64,000 nt of DNA from assembly GCF_023806085.1 (NCBI RefSeq), contig NZ_JAMSLX010000003.1, forward strand, positions 186,001-250,000, given 5' to 3'. Shown here piece after piece: positions 33,124 to 40,986 of this stretch; position 1 is the first letter of the stretch; each line of letters opens with the position of its first letter. The translations under genes were made by a program, and so were the position numbers. The notes below the pieces were generated by a model. That model did not search any database and was not told the DNA's origin. It saw nothing but the letters and a program-made list of their open reading frames with translations. The DNA comes from Hephaestia sp. MAHUQ-44. GTDB taxonomy: Bacteria; Pseudomonadota; Alphaproteobacteria; Sphingomonadales; Sphingomonadaceae.

Positions 33124-34512
33124 TTAGGCAATGCGGCTGGGAATGGAAGCAAGTTTTGCTTCGCTGGCCGCGTGTCCACCATCGGTGCGCCGCATCGGCA
33201 TCGGCCGGCCATAGGCCAGCGAGCGCCACAGCCATTCGAGCGGCCCGTTCGCGAACCGGCGCAACCACAGATTGGCAAGCATCACCTCAACGGCAACCAT
33301 CGCGCACGCGATCGCCGTCATCTGCGCCCAGCCGAACCGCCCCCACAGGTTGAGCCCCCATGGCGCGAACAACACCCACATGCCGATGAACTGCTGGAGG
33401 AAATAGAGGCTGAACGCGACCCGCCCGGTCGCCTTGAACGGCCGCAGGATCGCCTCGCCCAGCCGGGTCTGCACCGCATAATTGATCAACGCGACATGGC
33501 CGAGCCCGATCGCCAGCCGCGCACCCTCGCCGGTGATCCAGATCGTGCGCGGCCCGACCCCGAAGGCGAGCACCTCGCTCAACCCGATGCCCCGGCAGGT
33601 GAAACCGATCCCATATGCCAGCGCCAGCGTCGTCAGGTAGAAGCGTTTCGACCGCTGCCCCTGGATCACGCCCCATTTCCACAGCGCCATGCCGATCATC
33701 ATCGCGCACACCGCCTCGATCACCGACCAGACCAGCCACTCCTGCACCAGATCGCGCCAGGCGAGCCAATAATGTTTGGCATAGGCCGCCGCGCTGCCGC
33801 TATGCGCCGCCCGCTCGGCAGCGGCCGCCTCGGCGCGCTCGACCGGACGATCGAGCAACTGGAGCGTGCGCCGCCAATCGGCCAGCGCGCGGTCTTCGTC
33901 ACGCGTCAGCGCGCGCCCGGCGTGCTGATCGGCAACCGCATGGCTGACCTCGTGGACCAATTGCGTGCGCTGGACATATTCGCGCGCGCCGTAATCGGGG
34001 ATGCCGATCGCGAACATCAGCGGCCACACCATCCCCATCGCCAGCAACAGCTTGGGCGACACGCGGCGGAACGGAAACAGGAACAGCGCCGCGATCGCGT
34101 AGATGTGAAGGATGTCGCCGGGCCAGAACAGCAGCACCGCATCGATACAGCCGAACACGAGCAGCCACAGATTGCGCCGGTAATAAAGATCCGACACCGC
34201 GACCGGGCCGTCGGGCTCCATCGCCTTGCGCGCCAGGATCAATACCGCCGCACCGAACAGGAATTGCAGCACCGCGCGCTGGGTGCCCGACCACAAAAGA
34301 TAGTTGGCGCTCCACGCGATCCGATCGGGCAGCGTCCAGCCGATCGCGCGCACGTCGGCGTTAAACACCGCCACCGGCGCGGCCATATAGGGCACGTTGA
34401 TGAACAGGATGCCGAGGATCGCCAACCCGCGCAAAATATCCAGCACATCGATCCGGGCCTTGCCGCGTACCGGCGCCAGCCCGCGTGCGTCCACCGTCGT
34501 GATCGCGTCCAT
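33124..34512 (-). CDS. DUF418 (YeiB-type) integral membrane protein
   Basis: About 462 residues with roughly 9-10 membrane segments. The opening IDVLDILRGLAILGILFIN and the NYLLWSGTQRAVLQFLFGA segment are family hallmarks; the C-terminal DUF418 domain includes VAFSLYFLQQFIGMWVLF and later NLWLRRFANGPLEWLWRSL, the most conserved motif. Function is unknown; acyltransferase-like membrane topology is often noted. A charged insert (~residues 195-245) lies between membrane bundles. ATG at 34512. Confidence 0.88.
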   Translation of the reverse strand: MDAITTVDARGLAPVRGKARIDVLDILRGLAILGILFINVPYMAAPVAVFNADVRAIGWTLPDRIAWSANYLLWSGTQRAVLQFLFGAAVLILARKAMEPDGPVAVSDLYYRRNLWLLVFGCIDAVLLFWPGDILHIYAIAALFLFPFRRVSPKLLLAMGMVWPLMFAIGIPDYGAREYVQRTQLVHEVSHAVADQHAGRALTRDEDRALADWRRTLQLLDRPVERAEAAAAERAAHSGSAAAYAKHYWLAWRDLVQEWLVWSVIEAVCAMMIGMALWKWGVIQGQRSKRFYLTTLALAYGIGFTCRGIGLSEVLAFGVGPRTIWITGEGARLAIGLGHVALINYAVQTRLGEAILRPFKATGRVAFSLYFLQQFIGMWVLFAPWGLNLWGRFGWAQMTAIACAMVAVEVMLANLWLRRFANGPLEWLWRSLAYGRPMPMRRTDGGHAASEAKLASIPSRIA

Positions 34513-34677
34513 ACACCGTCCCCGCGCGGCCAAATACCCGGCCGCGAGGCGAACTACACCCGAACCACGAATCGATCAGCTAATTCCTATGGTTAAGCCC
34601 GCGTTGAAATCGGCCGCCCTGTCCTGAAACGGAACGCAACCGCCCCCTTCCGACGCGGCGCCTAACCGAAACCGATC

Positions 34678-36921
34678 CTATTTGCGCGCATCGCCTCCGG
34701 GATCGACCGGCGGCAATCCGACGTGCCGGTTGAGGAAGTTGAGCATCGTCAGATAGACATGCGCCCCCACCCCGGAGATGCTGTGCGTCTTGCCGGGATA
34801 GAGCATGACCTCGAACGGCTGCGTCGCGGCCTGCATCTTCGCCATCAACTGGCTCGTATTGTCGAACACGACATTGTCGTCGGCCAGCCCGTGGATCAGC
34901 AGCAGCGGATCGACGATCTTGTCCGATTCGGCGAGCGCCCCGGCGGCATTATAGGCATCGGGCACCTTGCGCGGGTCGCCCATGTAGCGCTCGGTATAAT
35001 GCGTATCGTAGAGCGTCCAGTCGGTCACCGGCGCCACCGCGATCCCGGCCGCGAACACGCCCTTGGTCTTTTCGAGCAGCTTGAGCGTCATATAGCCGCC
35101 ATAGGACCAGCCGAAAGTCGTGATCTTGGCCGGATCGACGAACGGCTGGCGCTTGAGGAAATCGACCCCCTTCAACTGGTCGGCGACCTCGACCCCGCCC
35201 ATCGCGTGCCAGATCGCGTCCTCGAACTTCTTGCCGCGATTGGCGGTGCCGCGATTGTCGACCTCGAAATACACATAGCCCTGATCGACGATATATTGCG
35301 GCAGCCCGCCGCTCCAGCGGTTGACGACATTCTGCGCGCTCGGGCCGCCGTAATGCTGCATGAAGACGGGATATGTCTTCCCCGGCTCGAGTTTGGGCGT
35401 GATCATCTTGTAATAGAGCACGGTGCCGTCATCGGCGGTGATCGTACCGAACCGGGTGGGGCGCAGATCGGCGATATAAGGCGCATAAGGGTGCGCCGCG
35501 TCGATCGTGTTCTCGAGCAGCCAGGTGATCCGCTTGCCCGTCGTATCGGCGAGATAGACCTGCGTCGGATGATCGGTTTTCGAGCGCGAAACGATCAATT
35601 TGCTCGCGGCACCGTCCATGCTCGCGCCGTTGGTCCAGCCGCTCTCGGTGATCTGGGTCAACCGGTTGGGGCGCGCGATATCGACCGAATAGAGCTGTTG
35701 CTCGATCGGCGTATCCTTGTTGGCAGTGAAATAGAGCCGCCCCTTCGCCTGATCGACGCCGACCAGCCCGGCCACTTCCCACGGCCCGCTCGTCAGCGCG
35801 ACGAACTTGCCCTTCACATAATGATAGAGATGCCCGTGGCCCGAGCGTTCGGACCACCAGATCAGGCTGCCGTCCTTCAAGGCGCGGAACGAATCGGACA
35901 GGTTGATCCAGCTCTTGGCCCCCGATTTCTCGGAAAAGAGCACGCGCGACGTCCCGGTCTCGGGATCGACCTCGAGCATGTCGAGCCGGGTCTGCTCGCG
36001 ATTTTGACGCTCGACATAGAGCGTGTCGCCAGTCGCCGACCAATGGACGCGGGCGAGGTAGATATCGGGGTTCGGCCCCATATCGACCTTCACCTTGCCC
36101 GACCCGTCGGCCTTCATGACATAGAGATCGACAAGCGCGTTGGGCGTGCCCGCGGCCGGATAGCGCTGGTCGAACACCTTGGTGCCCGCCGCGCCGATCG
36201 CCGCGCGGCTGACGATGCCGACGGGGCTCTCGTCGGTGCGCTGGACGGCGAGATAGCGGTCGCCGGGCGACCACCAGTAGCCGGTGCGCCGCCCCATTTC
36301 CTCCTGCGCCACGAATTCGGCGGTGCCCCAGCTCACCGTATCGCTCGCGCCCTGGGTGATCTGCCGTTCGGTGCCGCTGCCAAGCGGCGCGACGAACAAC
36401 TCACCCTCGCGCACGAAGCTGACATAGGTGCCGTTGGGGCTGATCGTCGGGTTGAGCTCGCCCGCCTCGGTCTGGGTCAGGCGAGTCACCTTGCCGTCGA
36501 GCGTCGCCAGATACAGGTCGCCGTCGAGCGGCACCAGGATGGTCTTGCCGTCGGGCGCCCAATCATAAGTCACGATGCCGCGGTCGCCGCCGATCCGCAG
36601 CCGCTCGCGCTGCATCTTTTCGGCCTCGGACAGTTCGGCGCCGGTGCCGACCTTTTTCGAATCGACCAGCATCCGCTCAGCGCCGGTCGCGGTATCGATC
36701 GCCCACAGGTCGTACCGCGCCTGCTCGTCGGGCCGCGCCTTGAGCAAGGTCACCAGCGTGCCGTCGGGCGACAGCCGGAGCCCGCGCAGCGACGGCCCGG
36801 CCAGCGCCGGCTCGCCGTAAACCCGGTCGAGCGTCAGCTTCTGCGGCGCCACGTCCTGCGCCTGCGCGACGCCCGCGATCGACACGAGCATCACGCCCGC
36901 CAGCAGCCACGATTTCGGCAT
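34678..36921 (-). CDS. dipeptidyl peptidase IV-like S9 peptidase, exported
   Basis: 747 residues, signal peptide ending near GVAQAQD. N-terminal eight-bladed propeller (DPP4_N; FVAQEEMGRRTGYWWSPGD includes the Glu pair that binds the peptide N-terminus), then the hydrolase domain with MQHYGGPSAQ, nucleophile GWSYGGYM (~606), Asp in HGLADDNVVF (~682) and His in GKTHSISG (~712). It removes X-Pro or X-Ala dipeptides from the N-terminus in the periplasm. RBS GGAGTGATAC precedes the ATG. With the S9A and M2 enzymes it forms a peptide-degrading set. Confidence 0.93.
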   Translation of the reverse strand: MPKSWLLAGVMLVSIAGVAQAQDVAPQKLTLDRVYGEPALAGPSLRGLRLSPDGTLVTLLKARPDEQARYDLWAIDTATGAERMLVDSKKVGTGAELSEAEKMQRERLRIGGDRGIVTYDWAPDGKTILVPLDGDLYLATLDGKVTRLTQTEAGELNPTISPNGTYVSFVREGELFVAPLGSGTERQITQGASDTVSWGTAEFVAQEEMGRRTGYWWSPGDRYLAVQRTDESPVGIVSRAAIGAAGTKVFDQRYPAAGTPNALVDLYVMKADGSGKVKVDMGPNPDIYLARVHWSATGDTLYVERQNREQTRLDMLEVDPETGTSRVLFSEKSGAKSWINLSDSFRALKDGSLIWWSERSGHGHLYHYVKGKFVALTSGPWEVAGLVGVDQAKGRLYFTANKDTPIEQQLYSVDIARPNRLTQITESGWTNGASMDGAASKLIVSRSKTDHPTQVYLADTTGKRITWLLENTIDAAHPYAPYIADLRPTRFGTITADDGTVLYYKMITPKLEPGKTYPVFMQHYGGPSAQNVVNRWSGGLPQYIVDQGYVYFEVDNRGTANRGKKFEDAIWHAMGGVEVADQLKGVDFLKRQPFVDPAKITTFGWSYGGYMTLKLLEKTKGVFAAGIAVAPVTDWTLYDTHYTERYMGDPRKVPDAYNAAGALAESDKIVDPLLLIHGLADDNVVFDNTSQLMAKMQAATQPFEVMLYPGKTHSISGVGAHVYLTMLNFLNRHVGLPPVDPGGDARK

Positions 36922-37032
36922 GTATCACTCCGCTTGATTGGATTGCCCCCGTGCCCCGGTCGAGGCGATCGCGCACTATTGCCGCGCAAGTGCGGCGGCG
37001 TAAAGGTTACGCCTGAAACGAAAGTCACAACG

Positions 37033-37070
37033 AAAAGGGGCGCGGGAAGCGAACTCCCCGCGCCCCTTTT
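37033..37070. terminator. intrinsic terminator of the vapBC-trmD-rplS unit
   Basis: AAAAGGGGCGCGGG / CCCGCGCCCCTTTT, perfect 14-bp arms with a 10-nt loop and a T4 end in both directions, 26 bp after the rplS stop. Confidence 0.8.
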
Positions 37071-37095
37071 GGAGCGATGTCCGGTGGACGACCGC

Positions 37096-37485
37096 TTATT
37101 CGGCGGCGGCGGTCGCTGCCGGGCGGTTGTCGCGGCGCTCGGCGATGCGGGCCGCCTTGCCGGTCCGGCCGCGCAGATAATAGAGCTTGGCGCGGCGCAC
37201 CGCGCCCTTGCGCACGACGGTGATCGAATCGACGTTGGGCGAATAGAGCGGGAAGACGCGCTCGACGCCCTCACCGAACGAAATCTTCCGAACGGTGAAG
37301 TTCGACCCCATGCCCTTGCTCGAGCGCGCGATGCACACGCCCTCGAAATTCTGGACGCGGGTGCGCTCGCCTTCGACGACCTTCACGCCGACGCGCAGCG
37401 AATCGCCGGGCCGGAAATCGGGAATCTGCTTTTCGCCCGTGATCTTGGCGATCTGCTCGGCTTCGAGCGTCTGGATGAGGTTCAT
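37096..37485 (-). CDS. rplS: 50S ribosomal protein L19
   Basis: 129 residues. L19 lies at the 30S-50S interface. Typical segments: [68 protein letters not shown] and [17 protein letters not shown], with an Ala-rich tail. ATG at 37485 follows the trmD stop by one base and has GAAGGA upstream inside trmD. The usual trmD-rplS pair is kept, but rpsP and rimM, normally upstream, are not here. Confidence 0.97.
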   Translation of the reverse strand: MNLIQTLEAEQIAKITGEKQIPDFRPGDSLRVGVKVVEGERTRVQNFEGVCIARSSKGMGSNFTVRKISFGEGVERVFPLYSPNVDSITVVRKGAVRRAKLYYLRGRTGKAARIAERRDNRPAATAAAE

Positions 37486-37486
37486 C

Positions 37487-38218
37487 TCATTCGTCCTTCG
37501 TCTGTCGCTGCGCGCCAGAGGGAGACTGGACCCGAGCGCCCTCATGGCGCTCCCAAAGATCCGGCCTCCGTAGCCGTGTATCCTTCTCCGCCATCGACTT
37601 GCGCCAGGCGGCGATCTTCGCATGATCCCCCGATCGCAGCACTTCGGGGATCGTGCGCCCTTCCCATAGCTGAGGTCGGGTATATTGCGGGTATTCGAGC
37701 AGCCCCGTCTCGAAGCTCTCGTCGACACCGCTGGAAGGCGCGCCCATTACGCCGGGCAGCAGCCGAATGCAAGCATCGAGCAGCACCAGCGCGCCCACCT
37801 CGCCGCCCGACAGGATATAATCGCCGATCGACACTTGCTCGATCGCGCGGCCCTCGAACAACCGCTCGTCGAATCCCTCGAACCGCCCGCACAGGATCGT
37901 GGCGCCCGCACCGCTTGCCAGCGCCCGCACCCGATCCTGCGTCAGCGGGCGCCCACGCGGCGTCATCGCCAGCACCGGCCGCGCATCGGCGACGCTGTCG
38001 AGCGCCGCCGCGACGACATCGGCGCGCAATACCATCCCCGCGCCGCCGCCCGCGGGCGTATCGTCGACGGTGCGATGCCTGTCGGTCGCAAAGTCGCGGA
38101 TCTGGACGGTATCGAGCGCCCACCGCCCCTCCTCCTGCGCCCGCCCCGCGAGCGACAGGCCGAGCGGCCCGGGAAACATCGCCGGGTAGAGCGTCACAAC
38201 GGTCGCACGCCAGGTCAC
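37487..38218 (-). CDS. trmD: tRNA (guanine-N1)-methyltransferase
   Basis: 243 residues. It makes m1G37 in tRNAs reading CNN codons, preventing +1 frameshifting; essential in many bacteria. SPOUT knot motifs: [36 protein letters not shown], the SAM-binding knot [24 protein letters not shown] and the C-terminal domain LEYPQYTRP. The start is GTG at 38218, overlapping the vapC stop by 4 nt (GTGA), so initiation depends at least partly on vapC translation. This is an unusual neighbour for trmD. Confidence 0.95.
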   Translation of the reverse strand: MTWRATVVTLYPAMFPGPLGLSLAGRAQEEGRWALDTVQIRDFATDRHRTVDDTPAGGGAGMVLRADVVAAALDSVADARPVLAMTPRGRPLTQDRVRALASGAGATILCGRFEGFDERLFEGRAIEQVSIGDYILSGGEVGALVLLDACIRLLPGVMGAPSSGVDESFETGLLEYPQYTRPQLWEGRTIPEVLRSGDHAKIAAWRKSMAEKDTRLRRPDLWERHEGARVQSPSGAQRQTKDE

Positions 38219-38598
38219 GACGGCACCGTCCAGTTCTCGACGCGCAAACCCGGTACGTCGGCAAAATCGCACTCGTTGTCGGTGACGAGCGTCAGGTCGA
38301 GCGCCAACGCGTGCGCCGCAATGAGACGATCGAAGCTCCCGCGCTTGAACGGTAGCGTCACGTAGGCTTCCGCCGCGGATAGCTCAAAGGGGAGAACGGG
38401 TATCATATCGAACAAGCGCCGCGTCTCCGTAATCGCCTCGCGTCGCGCCGCGCCGATCATCACTTCGGCATAGGCAATCGCAGATGTGACCAGCGCGCCG
38501 GAACGAGCCGCTTCCACCCGCCGCCTCAAGGCTTCGCCAACGCCATCGAGAATGTAGACGCAGGTGTTCGCGTCGAGCAAAAAGGCAGGATCAGCCAC
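38215..38598 (-). CDS. vapC: VapC-type PIN-domain ribonuclease toxin
   Basis: 127 residues. PIN acidic residues: Asp9 in [12 protein letters not shown], Glu in AYAEVMIGA (~45), Asp in [12 protein letters not shown] (~91) and Asp in VTDNECDF (~107). VapC toxins are Mg2+-dependent endoRNases that usually cut tRNA or rRNA loops. The GTG start overlaps the vapB stop by 8 nt; the stop overlaps the trmD start. All four catalytic acids are present, so it looks active. It resembles the type with antitoxin of the AbrB/VapB fold. Confidence 0.9.
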   Translation of the reverse strand: MADPAFLLDANTCVYILDGVGEALRRRVEAARSGALVTSAIAYAEVMIGAARREAITETRRLFDMIPVLPFELSAAEAYVTLPFKRGSFDRLIAAHALALDLTLVTDNECDFADVPGLRVENWTVPS

Positions 38599-38863
38599 GT
38601 TTCAACAGCTTCCCTTCCCAATCGAGGTCGCGGTCCTCGAACGTCCGCTCCTCGCGCGTCAGGGGCTTCAAGCCCGGCACCGATCCCCAAATCCCCGTCA
38701 GATCGATCCGATCGTCATCAGCCGCCACCGGCTCGAACGCGAACTTACCCCGCTCTTCGCGCACGATCATTTCCTCGCCGGCCTTGATCCCGAGCGCCTT
38801 GGGCAGCCGCAACGCCACCGAATTGCCCGATTTGAACACCTTGGCGCGATATTCCTTCGTCAT
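38591..38863 (-). CDS. vapB: VapB-type (SpoVT-AbrB fold) antitoxin
   Basis: About 90 residues from the ATG at 38863. N-terminal swapped-hairpin DNA-binding domain: YRAKVFKSGNSVALRLPKALG, IKAGEEMIVREERGKFAFEP. The C-terminal part, rich in Asp/Glu/Trp (IDLTGIWGSVPGL, FEDRDLDW), is the likely toxin-binding tail. RBS GGAGGAAGCG is strong, as usual for antitoxins that must outnumber the toxin. A perfect palindrome 11 bp upstream is its probable operator. Confidence 0.9.
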   Translation of the reverse strand: MTKEYRAKVFKSGNSVALRLPKALGIKAGEEMIVREERGKFAFEPVAADDDRIDLTGIWGSVPGLKPLTREERTFEDRDLDWEGKLLKRG

Positions 38864-38873
38864 CGCTTCCTCC

Positions 38874-38894
38874 GTATATACATTATGTATATAC
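38874..38894. promoter_or_regulatory. VapB operator palindrome
   Basis: GTATATACAT-T-ATGTATATAC, a perfect 10-bp inverted repeat with a 1-nt centre, in a very AT-rich patch. It overlaps the expected promoter of vapB; binding by VapB/VapBC would give autoregulation of vapBC and the trmD-rplS genes behind them. Confidence 0.7.
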
Positions 38895-39014
38895 ATTGCG
38901 TCCTGTCAGCAAGATCACTATCGTCCGATGCGGTCATCGCAGCACGGGGGTGGAATCGCACACGCAGCCGATCCTCGAAACCCAAGCCGGCGATTCGGCT
39001 ACAGGCGAGACAGC

Positions 39015-39407
39015 ATGACCAGAACCGCCCCCGACGCATCGCCCTCTCAACTGATCGACGATCGCATCGCGTCGCTCGCCGACTGGCGCGGCGACATGCT
39101 CGCCCGGCTGCGCGCGCTGATCCACGCGGCTGATCCCGACATCGTCGAGGAATGGAAATGGCGCGGCGTCCCGGTCTGGTATCACGATGGCATGATCTGC
39201 ACCGGCGAAACCTACAAAAGCCACGTCAAGATGACCTTCGCCAAGGGCGCGGCGCTCGACGATCCGGCAGGGCTGTTCAACGCCAGCCTCGACGGCAACG
39301 TCCGCCGCGCGATCGATCTCCATGAGGGCGATCCGATCGACGAGGCCGCGTTGATGGCGCTCGTCCGCGCCGCGGTGGCGCTCAACGGTTCGCGTGCGCG
39401 CCGCTGA
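39015..39407 (+). CDS. DUF1801 domain protein
   Basis: About 130 residues. Segments IASLADWRGDMLARLRALIHAADPDIVEEWKWRGVPVWYHDGM and YKSHVKMTFAKGAALDDP are characteristic of DUF1801 (YdhG-like), a small fold resembling frataxin-type alpha/beta sandwiches with unknown function. AGGCGAG precedes the ATG at 39015; upstream codons in the same frame belong to the vapB promoter region and are not conserved-looking. It is divergent from vapBC and stops 3 bp before the convergent ccmI end. Confidence 0.85.
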   Translation: MTRTAPDASPSQLIDDRIASLADWRGDMLARLRALIHAADPDIVEEWKWRGVPVWYHDGMICTGETYKSHVKMTFAKGAALDDPAGLFNASLDGNVRRAIDLHEGDPIDEAALMALVRAAVALNGSRARR

Positions 39408-39410
39408 GCC

Positions 39411-40055
39411 TTATTCGGTCGTCGGCCCGGCATTTGCCGCCGTCGCCAGAAACTGATCGAGCAGCATCAGCCGCACGACGATCTCGGGACGATAGCTCGC
39501 CTTCTGCGGGGTGAGGTCGAGCGCGCGCATCCAATACCGCCGCGCCTCGACGAATTCGCCCGCGCGCACATAGGCAAGGCCAAGGAAAAACGGCGGGCCG
39601 GGATGCTTCGGCGCCAGCCGCATCGCGTGCTGGAAGGCAAACAGCGCGGCGGGCGACACCACTCTGCCGTCATGCTGCGCCAGCGCGTCGCCCAGCCCTG
39701 CCCACAGCACCATATTCTTCGGCATCTTGCGGATACCCGAGAGCATCACTGCCGCGGCGGCATCGGGCGAGCCCGATCGGATCATCGCATCCGACGCCGC
39801 CAGATACGGCGTCTCCGCGGTGAAATTGCCCATCATCGCGCCGCGCAATTCGATCAGGCCGGGGTCGATCTCGACCCGCTCTGCCTTCGCTGTCGCGGGG
39901 CTGCCCGGCGCATCGGGTTGCGCCTGCAACGCATAGCCGGTCGCGCCCAGCATCAACGCCGCGCCCACCAGCCGCCACAAAGCGCGCCCGACCCCGAGCA
40001 CCGCCAGCGCGCCCGCGGCCCCCACCCCGATCACGATCAGCCACACCCAGCCCAT
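39411..40055 (-). CDS. ccmI: cytochrome c biogenesis TPR protein (CcmI/CycH C-terminal type)
   Basis: About 214 residues. Two N-terminal hydrophobic stretches (MGWVWLIVIGVGAAGALAVLG and RLVGAALMLGATGYALQ), then periplasmic TPR repeats (DAAAAVMLSGIRKMPKNMVLWAGLGDALA, FQHAMRLAPKHPGPPFFLGLAYVRAGEFVEARRYW). It presents apocytochrome c to the haem-ligation complex. It is shorter than full CcmI. The ATG at 40055 overlaps the ccmH stop by one base (TGATG). Last gene of the ccm operon. Confidence 0.85.
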   Translation of the reverse strand: MGWVWLIVIGVGAAGALAVLGVGRALWRLVGAALMLGATGYALQAQPDAPGSPATAKAERVEIDPGLIELRGAMMGNFTAETPYLAASDAMIRSGSPDAAAAVMLSGIRKMPKNMVLWAGLGDALAQHDGRVVSPAALFAFQHAMRLAPKHPGPPFFLGLAYVRAGEFVEARRYWMRALDLTPQKASYRPEIVVRLMLLDQFLATAANAGPTTE

Positions 40056-40462
40056 CAGCGCCGCCTCCGCCGCTTGAAGCTCGCCCGCGCGATCCACCCG
40101 CCCACCAGCAGCAGCACGATCGGCGCCAGCCATAACGGCGCCGTCACCGCGCTCATCGGCGGGTTATAGGTCACATAGGCGCCATAACGATCGATCAGCC
40201 ACGCGCGGATCGCCTCGGGGCTTTCGCCGCGCGCGATCCGTTCGCGCACCAGCGCGCGCATCTGCCCCGCCATATCGGCGTTGCTGTCGCCGATCGCCTG
40301 CCCCTGGCAGACGACGCAACGCAGTTCGTCCATCAGCGCCTTGGCCTTGGCCTCGAGCCTGGGGTCGGCAAGCTGCGTGTCGGCCAGCGCCGCCGGCGGC
40401 AGCGGCGTGTCGCCGAAAGCGGGCGCGGCGATCAGCAGCGCGAGGAAAGCGAGCCGCTTCAT
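40055..40462 (-). CDS. ccmH: cytochrome c maturation protein CcmH/CcmL
   Basis: 135 residues with a signal peptide ending near APAFGD, the redox motif LRCVVCQGQAIGDSNADMA (CxxC, ~49-52), then a single C-terminal membrane anchor (WLAPIVLLLVGGWIA) and a basic tail. It reduces the CXXCH cysteines of apocytochrome before haem attachment. The start overlaps the ccmG stop (ATGA). Confidence 0.94.
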   Translation of the reverse strand: MKRLAFLALLIAAPAFGDTPLPPAALADTQLADPRLEAKAKALMDELRCVVCQGQAIGDSNADMAGQMRALVRERIARGESPEAIRAWLIDRYGAYVTYNPPMSAVTAPLWLAPIVLLLVGGWIARASFKRRRRR

Positions 40463-40986
40463 CGCGCGCGCGCCACGGCCGCCGCGATCGCGGCGACATC
40501 GTCATCGCGAATGTCGCCGATATGCTGGAGCACGATCCGCCCCTTGCCGTCGATCACATAGCTTTCGGGCACCCCCGACGATCCGATCGCGAGTTGCAAC
40601 CGCCCCTCGCGGTCGTCGCCCACCGCGACATACGGATTACCATGGCGCGCCAGGAAGCCGCCGATATTCTCGGGCGTATCGCGCACCGCGACACCCTCGA
40701 TCGGCACGCCGAGTTCCTTGAGCTTCATCAATTGCGGCGCTTCGGCGATGCACGGCACGCACCAGCTCGCGAACACATTGAGCAGCCGTGGCGTGCCTTG
40801 GGTGAATCGTGCCTTGTCGACCGCGGGGACGCCACCCACCATCGCCGGGAGCGCGAACTCGGGTAGCTCATGGCCCACCAGCGCCGATCGCACCACCGTG
40901 TCGGCGGGTCGGAACAACCCGGTCGCGACGATCGCGAGCACGCCGAGAAAGGCGATCAGCGGCAGCCAGATCAAGCCCTTCTTCAC
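40459..40986 (-). CDS. ccmG: thiol:disulfide interchange protein CcmG/DsbE
   Basis: 175 residues: N-terminal membrane anchor (LIWLPLIAFLGVLAIVATGL) and a periplasmic thioredoxin fold with LNVFASWCVPCIAEAP (CxxC ~75-78) and the cis-Pro region GVPESYVID. It keeps apocytochrome cysteines reduced for haem ligation. It overlaps ccmF and ccmH by 4 nt each. Confidence 0.95.
   Translation of the reverse strand: MKKGLIWLPLIAFLGVLAIVATGLFRPADTVVRSALVGHELPEFALPAMVGGVPAVDKARFTQGTPRLLNVFASWCVPCIAEAPQLMKLKELGVPIEGVAVRDTPENIGGFLARHGNPYVAVGDDREGRLQLAIGSSGVPESYVIDGKGRIVLQHIGDIRDDDVAAIAAAVARAR

Noticed and set aside
31510..34596. A 1,028-codon open frame on the plus strand
   Set aside because: Antisense to the GFA, asd and DUF418 genes; low-complexity composition and no domain.
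37488..37728. Upstream extension of rplS into trmD
   Set aside because: The residues are the wrong-frame reading of trmD; L19 begins at [11 protein letters not shown].
34723..38355. A 1,210-codon open frame on the plus strand
   Set aside because: It runs antisense through the DPP4-like, rplS, trmD and vapC genes, all of which have clear catalytic motifs on the minus strand; a shadow frame.
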